Part shown: positions 1 through 7,046 of the stretch, piece by piece | Numbering within the stretch: position 1 is the stretch's first letter | How the letters are laid out: every line of letters begins with the position of its first letter | DNA from: CAYTRP01 sp964625145 | GTDB taxonomy: Bacteria; Sumerlaeota; Sumerlaeia; SLMS01; JAHLLQ01 | Reading direction: 5' to 3' | Assembly (NCBI GenBank): GCA_964625145.1 | Contig: CAZVAQ010000078.1 | Location: 1-16,758 of the forward strand | DNA: 16,758 nt | Made by a program: the position numbers and the translations under genes | Notes under the pieces: generated by a model | Told to the model about the DNA's origin: nothing | The model's input: the letters and a program-made list of their open reading frames with translations, nothing else | Database searches by the model: none

Positions 1-119
1 TCCGGCGCGATAGCACTCGCACCCTGCGTTTCGTGAAACTGTGGCGAGATACGCGGGGAGGTGCGACGATATCGCTGGAGTGATGAAGGGAGCGCGTTCC
101 TTGGTGCTGAAAATGACAT
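1..119. other. Window edge: possible ends of unresolved flanking ORFs
   Basis: Two short open frames touch the window edge. On the plus strand a frame is open from base 3 to a TGA at 81-83 (26 codons), and it could be the C-terminus of a gene converging on this cluster. On the minus strand an ATG at 117-119 opens a frame that runs off the edge after 39 codons. It has no visible Shine-Dalgarno and an undistinguished Ser/Arg/Pro-rich composition. Neither shows a recognisable motif, so no gene is called. Sequence left of the window would decide which, if either, is real. Confidence 0.15.
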
Positions 120-156
120 GAATGAGAATGAAGGCGTGTGATTGTGACATGGTCTT

Positions 157-345
157 ATGGGGCGGGCCTTCAGCCCTGGATTGGTGGTGGCAATTCACCC
201 CGGGCGTTGCCCGGGGCTGGTATGGATCGCGCCGTTGGCGCTCAAAAAACCGGCTGTTCTTGTTGGCGGCATTGAACTCTGTTTATTGGCATTCAGTTGG
301 GATTGTTTGCGTCCGGAATGGGTTGGAGGCTTGGACTGACGATGG
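157..345. repeat. Intergenic hairpin-rich repeat (REP-like)
   Basis: This noncoding stretch between the DUF4380 stop and the window edge holds three compact inverted repeats in a row. They are GGGC-cttca-GCCC (164-176), CCCCGGGC-gtt-GCCCGGGG (198-216, a perfect 8-bp stem) and GCGCC-gtt-GGCGC (229-241). Two of them share the GTT loop. The plus-strand translation of 157-339 reads like spurious ORFs (AFSP...PGRCPGLVW...APLAL) that I recall as dispersed intergenic elements in Planctomycetes/Verrucomicrobia-type genomes; that is memory, not a search. No T-run follows any stem on either strand, so a classical terminator role is not supported. The boundaries are approximate. Bases 84-156 and 346-367 show nothing else. 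Confidence 0.5.
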
Positions 346-367
346 ATGGCTTGATGCGTGCTCCACC

Positions 368-1288
368 TTATTGGACCGCAATAGATGGCAACACGCCTTT
401 CACCACCGCCAGCACCTCCTCATCCGTCTCCGTCTTGCGACCTGACTGGTGTTCAATCACCGTCCACACTTCCTCGTGTTCCACCATGCCGCCGACGGGT
501 TCGAGCTTGGTTAGTGGGCCGAGGGATTCGACTTCGAGGATCGCGGGGTTCGAGAACATCTCCACATTGGATCCAAAGTCGGGATAGGTCGCGTTCGGAT
601 CGAACGGGTATTGCTTGATGAACCACCACGCGCCATTGCGGCACGCGGCCCAGCCGTTGGCGTTGCGCATCCCGAGCTTGAGTGCACCGGTGGCAGACGC
701 ATCATGGCGAAGACGAATCAGGCGCTCGCCCCATGTGAATCGCGAGTCGCTCATGTTGGTGTAGGGCCACAGCACCAGCGGCCCGGCGGGGAGCAGGGCG
801 TCGGGATGCGGCGCGTAGGGAACGTGCGGCAGGAAGGCTTCGCTACCGGGAGCCATGACCGTCAGCGCCAAAGGCGCGCATTCGACAGCCCATTGGCCGG
901 TGTTGATGAGGCGATGACGCAGATGGAAGGTGCCGGGCTTCTTGCCAGTCGTGATTTCGATCTCCTTGCGAATGCCGGTCAGGGCCTCGGCTTCCTGTGA
1001 CAAGCGCACGCCGCCATCGATGGCCTCCGCGGTGACTGGAAAGTTGTCCGGTGCATAGGAGCGCGGCATGGCCTCCGGCGCGTGCCACAGACGATGACCG
1101 CCATAGATGCGCCATGTGTCGCCGCCGACCTGGCCGAGTTGCTCTTCGTTTACTCCCATCAGATTTCGGCCCCCGCGCGCGCCGAGAAACAGGACACGCG
1201 GCCCGACATCAGTTGTGGCGATCAGGTCAATAGCGCCCGAGGTAAGACGCACGCAATTGGGCCACCCGCCCCATTCGATTCTTTCCAT
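368..1288 (-). CDS. DUF4380 family protein (aldose-epimerase-like fold)
   Basis: This 306-aa protein is of the DUF4380 type, a beta-sandwich family related to aldose 1-epimerases. The recognisable features are an N-terminal segment ending in DVGPRVL, the block WRIYGGHRLWHAPE around residues 60-75, and a C-terminal EHEEVWTV stretch. No enzymatic reaction has been established for the family that I can name, so no activity is assigned. There is no signal peptide or membrane segment, and the protein is probably cytoplasmic. The start at 1288 is chosen over an upstream in-frame start at 1357 because GGAGG lies 6 nt before this ATG. It follows the 12-haem cytochrome by 84 nt on the same strand, with no hairpin between them. 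Its content does not fit the electron-transfer theme, and it may be an independent unit or a read-through passenger. Confidence 0.8.
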   Translation of the reverse strand: MERIEWGGWPNCVRLTSGAIDLIATTDVGPRVLFLGARGGRNLMGVNEEQLGQVGGDTWRIYGGHRLWHAPEAMPRSYAPDNFPVTAEAIDGGVRLSQEAEALTGIRKEIEITTGKKPGTFHLRHRLINTGQWAVECAPLALTVMAPGSEAFLPHVPYAPHPDALLPAGPLVLWPYTNMSDSRFTWGERLIRLRHDASATGALKLGMRNANGWAACRNGAWWFIKQYPFDPNATYPDFGSNVEMFSNPAILEVESLGPLTKLEPVGGMVEHEEVWTVIEHQSGRKTETDEEVLAVVKGVLPSIAVQ

Positions 1289-1372
1289 GGTCAGCCTCCA
1301 TTGTGAATGACCATCTGTCAAAACCAGCAGGCGCCGATCAAGACCAGAATGGTGCATGGCATAGATGAACGT

Positions 1373-3079
1373 TCAATAGACGGCGTCCACGTGGTCCTTG
1401 CCATGGCAGCGTAGCGTGCAGGTGCCGGATTGATCGCCGAAGCTGCGGTACTCCAGAACCATGCTCGACGGAAGCGGCTGGACAACACCGAGATCAAAAT
1501 TGATCAGGCTCGCGTTGTTGATGCTGTTGCCGGATATGCCGTCGACGCCGTGGGCCGTGTGGCACACGGAACACGGGGTCCGCTCGTTGACGATGTGTCT
1601 GCTGTGGCCGGAGAAGCTCTGGTCGCCCAGGATGCTTGAGCGGCTGTGGCAGGCGTAGCACAAGGCGTAGGCGTTGGGGCTTTCGAAGATGTTGTCGCCG
1701 GTCTGGTACTCCTTCACCAGGAGGAAGCGGTGCCGCGAGCCGTGGACACCGCCGGATTTGCCCATGCCAGAGGCCGACGGCGCATCATCGCCGTGGCAAT
1801 CGCTGCAGCGAATCATGGAGTCTTCCCTCCAAGGCGAGATCAGGCTGGGAACGCGCGAAGATGTTTCCGCGGAGACGACAGGGTGAGAGGAGGCGCTGCC
1901 AACGGCGAACTGACGACGGATGTTGTTGGTGGCGACCTGGCGGTTGATGGACTGGAACCGGCTGCCGCTGTCCTCGGCGTGGCACTTGAAGCAGACTTCG
2001 TATTCGAACATCGCCTCTTCGATGATGGTGCCCGCCTCGGTCACGCCGGAGACTCCTTCCATGAGTCCGAAGACAAATGGGGCATCGCGCCGGGAGTTTC
2101 CTGTCTTGTGCGGATTGTGGCAATCGACGCAGGTGACATGACCCGCGGTGCCGGAAAGCATCTCGCCCGGCCGGTGACCGCTGGAGGTTTCAACGATGGG
2201 ATGGCGGTAGGGCTTGCGGAACGAAGCGCCGACTCCCGCATCGGCGACGCTGCCGTCATGACAGTTCAGGCAAAGCTGCTCATCGCGCGCTGCAGTCAGC
2301 AGTTCCGCCTGACTGGGAGCATGATGGGACTGATGACAATTCATGCACGCATTGGATGCGACGTCGGTGTTGTCAGTGTGTGGCCACGGATCCTTGCCGC
2401 CGCCGTTCCACGTCTTGGTGGACAGCGCGTGGGGAGAGTTGTCGAACTGGTCGATCACATGGCATTCGCGGCACAGGGCGGCGTTTGTGTTGTCCATGAC
2501 CAGGAACTTGTCCCACTGGTTGTCGTGGGGATCGTGACAGGTGGTGCATTGCAGCATGCCATGGGGGTCGAGCTTGATGGCGGGATCCCAAGAATGCGGC
2601 GGTGCCAACTCGCCCCGTGGACGCGACAGCGACGCGGCGTAACTGAACGAGACGGGATGATCATCGCGCAGATCCGTGCCGATACGGGATCCCCCCGGTG
2701 GCATGGTGCCGCCGCCGCTCATCGCAATGGGCGAGCCTTCGGACACCAGATCACCCATGGCAACGGTGCCGTCGTGGCAACTCAGGCAGAGCTTCGACGA
2801 TCCGGTTGGTTGGCCGGGCTTTGCGGTGATGGTGGGGCTGTCATAGGGTTGATAGAACGCGGCCGAATCGCGCCGGTTCCAGAGTGGTGCGTTTGTGCGC
2901 GCGCCATGGGGCGTGTGACAGAAGATGCAGACGCGATCCTCCGAAACGGCGCGCACCATGCCGGGGCCGCTTACGGACAGGTTGTGCGGCGAATCGACGA
3001 TGCTGTCCGCGCGCGCCGTGGCGCAGATCGTCGCGAACAGAAGGAGCAGCATGAGAGCGGGCAGGAGTTGATGCTTCAT
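1373..3079 (-). CDS. Secreted 12-haem c-type cytochrome
   Basis: The 568-aa protein has an N-terminal signal peptide (residues 1-24, cleavage near ARA|DS) and no lipobox, so it is exported to the periplasm or beyond. Eleven CXXCH motifs start with CIFCH at residue 51, and a twelfth site near the C-terminus is CTLRCH (CX3CH spacing). Residues about 30-210 match the separate tetrahaem cytochrome encoded at 12604-13260, with the same order CIFCHT, APLWN, LCLSCHDGTVA, DHPVSF and CHD-H. The remaining eight haems form a C-terminal extension. Its start codon overlaps the stop of the upstream NHL gene (ATGA), and the beta-barrel gene comes before that. Its position last in the barrel-NHL-cytochrome trio suggests it is the outer-face cytochrome of a porin-cytochrome complex. 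This is inference; a periplasmic location is the alternative. Confidence 0.9.
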   Translation of the reverse strand: MKHQLLPALMLLLLFATICATARADSIVDSPHNLSVSGPGMVRAVSEDRVCIFCHTPHGARTNAPLWNRRDSAAFYQPYDSPTITAKPGQPTGSSKLCLSCHDGTVAMGDLVSEGSPIAMSGGGTMPPGGSRIGTDLRDDHPVSFSYAASLSRPRGELAPPHSWDPAIKLDPHGMLQCTTCHDPHDNQWDKFLVMDNTNAALCRECHVIDQFDNSPHALSTKTWNGGGKDPWPHTDNTDVASNACMNCHQSHHAPSQAELLTAARDEQLCLNCHDGSVADAGVGASFRKPYRHPIVETSSGHRPGEMLSGTAGHVTCVDCHNPHKTGNSRRDAPFVFGLMEGVSGVTEAGTIIEEAMFEYEVCFKCHAEDSGSRFQSINRQVATNNIRRQFAVGSASSHPVVSAETSSRVPSLISPWREDSMIRCSDCHGDDAPSASGMGKSGGVHGSRHRFLLVKEYQTGDNIFESPNAYALCYACHSRSSILGDQSFSGHSRHIVNERTPCSVCHTAHGVDGISGNSINNASLINFDLGVVQPLPSSMVLEYRSFGDQSGTCTLRCHGKDHVDAVY

Positions 3080-4116
3080 GGCGTTGCCTCCCCGCCGTTT
3101 GGCGTCATCATGCGAAAGACCTGCACGCGGCTGTTGTAGCTGTCTGCCACGAAGAGCAGGTTGCGCGATCGATCCATGGCGAGGCCAGCCGGGAGCCAGA
3201 ACTGCCCGGGTTCGGGCCCCGCCTCGCCGACGTTCAGCAGCAACTCACCGGTTGGCGCGAAGAACACCAGCGAATCGTACAAGCCCTCCACAGCCACAAA
3301 GACATCCTGATCGATGGCGGCAACGCCCTTTGGGCGGGCGAAATCACCCCGCGCATTGCCCGCCTCACCAAAGGTGCCGATCACCTCGCCGGTTTGCGTC
3401 AGGTGCTGAATCCGAAAGTTCATGCTGTCGGCCACGAGCAGATTGCCCTGCGGATCAAGCGCGATGTGAGTCGGAAAGTTGAACTGCCCCGGCTCCGCAC
3501 CGTTATCGCCGAATGTGCCCAGCAGTGTCCCTTCGGGCGAGAGTACCAGAATCGTGTGCGCCAGCACGTCCGCGGCGAAGACTGTCCCGCTCCGCTGGTC
3601 CACGGCGATACCGCCGGGACGTTGGAAGATCTCTTCCGATGCGAATGGCCCCAAGTGCCGGCCGTTGCGGTCGAAGCGCTCGATCGTGCGCCGGCGGGAG
3701 TCGCTGACCAGGATGCTGCCATCGCTGGCCACCGCGACTCCGACGGGCGAAGTGAGTCCGCCATCCAGGTCGCGGCCGATTGCACGATAGCGCCGCCGTG
3801 CCGTGTCGTAGAAATGCACGACCATGACGCCGGGATCGGTGACGAGCAGACCGCCATCCGGATGAAGGGCCACGGCGTACGGCCGAACCAGGGAAGAGTC
3901 CTCATCACCCGCCACCAATCGGATTGCGCGATCCAGGAATCCACCTGTCTCAAACAGATCGCTGTGGCGATGGATGGAGGTGACATACTGGACGCGGGAC
4001 GTCTCCGGCGGCGCCGGCCACACGGGAGCATTGGGGGCGAAGACGTACGGATTCCTGGGAGTCGCCGAGCAGGCGACGAGCAGGAGCGCCATGGTCAACA
4101 GGATCGTCGTTCTCAT
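3076..4116 (-). CDS. NHL-repeat six-bladed beta-propeller lipoprotein (second copy)
   Basis: The 346-aa protein begins with a short lipoprotein signal ending in LLVAC (lipid Cys16). After a Pro-rich linker comes the block SRVQYVTSI, also seen as PRVQYLGSV in the other NHL protein of this cluster. Six NHL-type repeats follow, each pairing a [P]-x-G-[IVL]-A[VL] strand with a [LV]-[LV][VA]-[AS]D strand, for example FPTHIAL/LLVADS. This is consistent with a closed six-bladed propeller. The family has no enzymatic signature here, and a scaffold role in assembling or docking surface cytochromes is inferred. The ATG overlaps the barrel stop codon (ATGA), and its own stop overlaps the 12-haem cytochrome start in the same way, so the three are probably translationally coupled. 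The upstream in-frame start at 4251 lies inside the barrel gene and is rejected. Confidence 0.9.
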   Translation of the reverse strand: MRTTILLTMALLLVACSATPRNPYVFAPNAPVWPAPPETSRVQYVTSIHRHSDLFETGGFLDRAIRLVAGDEDSSLVRPYAVALHPDGGLLVTDPGVMVVHFYDTARRRYRAIGRDLDGGLTSPVGVAVASDGSILVSDSRRRTIERFDRNGRHLGPFASEEIFQRPGGIAVDQRSGTVFAADVLAHTILVLSPEGTLLGTFGDNGAEPGQFNFPTHIALDPQGNLLVADSMNFRIQHLTQTGEVIGTFGEAGNARGDFARPKGVAAIDQDVFVAVEGLYDSLVFFAPTGELLLNVGEAGPEPGQFWLPAGLAMDRSRNLLFVADSYNSRVQVFRMMTPNGGEATP

Positions 4117-6179
4117 CGCTGGTTGCTCGCAAAGATGCGCCGGCCGAGGTGGAACTTCATGCCGAGGAAGAACTGTACGCGGTCCTGGTCGTTGTCCGGC
4201 GCCTCGTACTGCTCCAGCCGAAGGCCGGACTCCAGGGTGACACGCCGCCAATTGTATCCGACCCGGCCGACGACACCGCGGGTGGTGCGTTCCAACCGGC
4301 CGGTGTCCTCCATGATGTTGCCTTCGACGCGCCAGTAACCGGTGCGGGCGAATGTGCCGTCCAGATGCGTCCCGGCAAACAGGTGGCGGCTGTCGTCGTC
4401 GCGGCCGCTGACGCGATCCTCGTCATACCACGTCTCGATGATGCCCGCGTTCCATCCCCACCGGACCTGGCGGCCGAGGTTGTGGTAGCCCTCCAGTTGA
4501 TTGCGCCACCGGTCGTAGCCGCCCAGATCGTCATCGTACATCTCGTACTCGCTGGTGAAGGCGAACTGCCTCCATCCCTGGCGAAGCCCGACCGTGTCGT
4601 TGGTGTATTCCACGATGTTGAGCTCTCCCGCGGACTCGACGTTTCTGGCGCGAAATGTGTGCCGCCGGCCGTAGAGGGAGAGATCTTTCACGATGCGGCT
4701 GAAGTCATGGCGGACGGAGATGGATTCGTCATCCGAGAGGTAGGACTGCTTGCCGCTGGAATCGACACTGTACTCGACCAGCACGGTGCTGCCATCGGCG
4801 AGGAGTCCGCCCGGAATGACCCTCAGGCCGACCCGGTTGCCCTGGGTGACGATTTCATAGTCAAAGCCTTCCTGGTAGACGACCTGGCCGTTGAGGTCCG
4901 TGACTCGTATTGAGGAGGCGATGACGCCGGCTTCGCGCAGGAACGTGGCGAAGGCGGTTCGCAGCGTGATTTGTTCGTCCAGAATGCGGACTTGGGACGA
5001 CATGCCGGAGCGCTCGACCTGCTCCAGGGTCCGGGAGTAACCGGCGCTCAAGAGGCCCACTCCCGTGCGCTTGCGGTAGCCAAGGCTGCCGGTGGGGCCG
5101 TAGCGGTCCTCGGTGAAGGCGTCCTGGTCGATGCGCGTGGCGTGGAGGTCAAAGTGGTAGGAGAGGCTGTCGAAGAGATCGCCATCCAGGCCCGCTTCGC
5201 CACGGTAGGTGTCCACGGTGCGGGTGGCGAACTCATTCCGATGGGCACTGACTTTCATGTATGGCCGGGCGACGCGCGATGCGTTGTGGCGCAGCAGCTC
5301 CTCAAGGTACCAGGTGCGCAGGTCGCTGGAGCCTTCGTTGGCAGAGCGGTCATTGAAGCGAAACGTGGAGCGCAGGGTCAGCTTCTCGCGCGGATCTAGT
5401 GCCAGGCGGTTGGTCAGGTTCAGGTCGTTGGTGACGTAATCGTTGCGGCGGGTGACGGTGCCTTGGGCAGTGCGCTGGGTGAAGTCCCTCTCGTACTGCT
5501 GCAGGCGGTAGCGCAGGTCCGTGCGCATGCGCTTTCCCACGTCGTGGGCCAGGTTGTAGAGCAGTGTGTCGGATTTCGTGTGGCCGGAGCTGCGAAAGCC
5601 CGTTTCCTCCGTCTCGGTGCGGGTGCCCGTCAGGTCCATGCGCAGGTTGCCGCTTCGCCATCGCACCGTGCCGCTCATGGATTCGGTGAGCACGCGATAC
5701 CGGTCGATGAACAAGCCCATGAGGATGCGCTCGTCGCGGCTTGCAGACAGCGTGCCGGAGAGATTGTTTTCCTTCAGGATGTCCATCCGAAGGTTGTAGC
5801 CAAGCAGGTTGTCGTTGTCGTCGTTGCTTTGGCTGCCAGTGACGGGGCTGGAGTACTCAAGGCGCTGCTGCGAGAACCCGATCCGCAGCGAGCCCGAATA
5901 GTCGATGAACCGCGGGTGGTAACCGTAGCCACGTATCCTGCCCAGCAGATACTCCTGAAAGTAGTGGTTGGAATACTCGGTGGTGCCGGATCCTTCGTTG
6001 CTGATCTCCTCGCCGAAGTAGTTGTACTCCGCGCCCATCTCGGCTTCCGTCTCGGTGACGGCCAATGTCTTGACGGGGTACTCGCGCTGGAATCGGTCCC
6101 GCTGTGCCATGGCCGTGCTGTTCAACAGGGAAAGGCAAAGGCCCATGAGGAGGATGGTTGGCAGCTTCTTCGGCTGCAT
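4113..6179 (-). CDS. Outer-membrane beta-barrel, putative porin of a porin-cytochrome conduit
   Basis: The 688-aa protein has a type I signal peptide (cleavage near AMA|QR, residue 25). The mature chain has no cysteine and is built of short amphipathic strands rich in Tyr/Trp/Arg, such as GYWRVEGNIM, WGWNAGIIETWY and VTLESGLRLEQY, with polar loops between. It ends in a strand-like FFLGMKFHL segment. This fits a large barrel. A less barrel-like insert at about residues 400-475 (EGFDYEIV, GGLLADGSTVLVEYS) may be a plug or periplasmic domain. The N-terminal CXXC of MtrB-type barrels is absent, so this is a different porin family. Flanking multihaem and NHL genes suggest it sheathes a cytochrome wire across the outer membrane. 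The Shine-Dalgarno is weak (GAGAG, about 7-10 nt upstream). No homologue is named because the family cannot be assigned by eye. Confidence 0.8.
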   Translation of the reverse strand: MQPKKLPTILLMGLCLSLLNSTAMAQRDRFQREYPVKTLAVTETEAEMGAEYNYFGEEISNEGSGTTEYSNHYFQEYLLGRIRGYGYHPRFIDYSGSLRIGFSQQRLEYSSPVTGSQSNDDNDNLLGYNLRMDILKENNLSGTLSASRDERILMGLFIDRYRVLTESMSGTVRWRSGNLRMDLTGTRTETEETGFRSSGHTKSDTLLYNLAHDVGKRMRTDLRYRLQQYERDFTQRTAQGTVTRRNDYVTNDLNLTNRLALDPREKLTLRSTFRFNDRSANEGSSDLRTWYLEELLRHNASRVARPYMKVSAHRNEFATRTVDTYRGEAGLDGDLFDSLSYHFDLHATRIDQDAFTEDRYGPTGSLGYRKRTGVGLLSAGYSRTLEQVERSGMSSQVRILDEQITLRTAFATFLREAGVIASSIRVTDLNGQVVYQEGFDYEIVTQGNRVGLRVIPGGLLADGSTVLVEYSVDSSGKQSYLSDDESISVRHDFSRIVKDLSLYGRRHTFRARNVESAGELNIVEYTNDTVGLRQGWRQFAFTSEYEMYDDDLGGYDRWRNQLEGYHNLGRQVRWGWNAGIIETWYDEDRVSGRDDDSRHLFAGTHLDGTFARTGYWRVEGNIMEDTGRLERTTRGVVGRVGYNWRRVTLESGLRLEQYEAPDNDQDRVQFFLGMKFHLGRRIFASNQR

Positions 6180-6230
6180 AAGAGAACTCTCGGCGGGACA
6201 TTGTCGCCATGTTTCTCGCGGAGCGCCGGG

Positions 6231-7046
6231 CTATTGGTATTGTGGGCCCGTGCGCTGGAGTTCGCCGATGCGCTCGCGCAATGGAGCGGCTCCCTCCGCG
6301 TCCTTCAGTTCATCCAACAGGGCCGTGGCCTCGTCGAATTCCTGCATCTCGACGAGGATACGGGCCATTTCCAGCTTGGCCGTTGGATCCAGTGCATTCT
6401 TCTCCGCCGCCTTGCGGTAATAGGGGAGCGCGCGATCCCATTGTTGGCGCTCGGCAAACCTTTGCCCGAGCTGCAGTTCCAGGCTGGCAGGAGGAGCCGC
6501 CGTGCGCACCGCCTCGGTTCCATGAATCTCTGTCAGCAGATTGCGCTGGACCGCTGCCATCAGGCCGGGGCTGTAGCCCGCGTGGAAGGCGACAACCTTT
6601 CCATTGGTTCCAGCCACGACGATGGTGGGCGTCGCGATGACATGGTATTCGACGTAGTAGGAATCGTCGAGATCCTGGATGATGGTCCACCGTTTGGGAA
6701 GCTGCCCGGGATCCAGCTTCATCTCGCCGTTCACACGCGTCAGGACAATCACCACGCGGGCCTGCTTGAACAGCTCCTCCTGGCGGGTGTTCAGTTCCTT
6801 GAGCTGCTGGATGACGCGTGCGGAGTTCGAATCCGCTTCGTTCACGAATGTCAGGACCATCGGCCCCTTCATCTCCTGCTCCGGGTGCCGCTCGGCGATC
6901 ACCTTCTCCAGCTTCTCGAAGAACGGCGCGGGCTCGCCGGGCAGCAAAGGCTCCGCGGGCGCGTCCGAGGCCATGAGGCACGACGCCACCAGGACAGCGC
7001 AGATGAGCTGTCCCATCGAGAGCCAGATCGAGGGGGCCGGTCTCAT
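6231..7046 (-). CDS. Thioredoxin-fold lipoprotein with TPR tail, lacking CXXC
   Basis: The 271-aa protein has an export signal with a good lipobox (LVASC, lipid Cys23). Residues about 35-175 form a thioredoxin-like domain: strand MVLTFVN, a helix rich in Gln/Leu, strand VVIVLT, and the conserved cis-proline segment ATPTIVV (Pro140). The position normally holding the redox CXXC reads EADSNS, so disulfide chemistry is not expected. Residues about 187-260 contain two TPR-like helical pairs (WDRALPYYRKA, FDEATALLDEL). The start at 7046 overlaps the upstream cytochrome stop (ATGA). The in-frame start at 7097 lies inside that gene and is rejected. A structural or assembly role for the adjacent cytochromes or barrel is inferred. 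The lipoprotein call is uncertain, since cleavage near APA|EP is also possible. Confidence 0.8.
   Translation of the reverse strand: MRPAPSIWLSMGQLICAVLVASCLMASDAPAEPLLPGEPAPFFEKLEKVIAERHPEQEMKGPMVLTFVNEADSNSARVIQQLKELNTRQEELFKQARVVIVLTRVNGEMKLDPGQLPKRWTIIQDLDDSYYVEYHVIATPTIVVAGTNGKVVAFHAGYSPGLMAAVQRNLLTEIHGTEAVRTAAPPASLELQLGQRFAERQQWDRALPYYRKAAEKNALDPTAKLEMARILVEMQEFDEATALLDELKDAEGAAPLRERIGELQRTGPQYQ

Noticed and set aside
1289..1372. TTGACA in the gap before the DUF4380 gene as a sigma-70 promoter
   Set aside because: It lies too close to the start codon to leave room for a -10 element and transcription start, and no good -10 was found for the nearby TTGATC either.
1646..3139. Long plus-strand open frame (497 codons) opposite the 12-haem cytochrome
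   Set aside because: It is a shadow of the GC-rich cytochrome gene, with no domain, signal peptide or ribosome-binding site, while the opposite strand carries twelve haem motifs.
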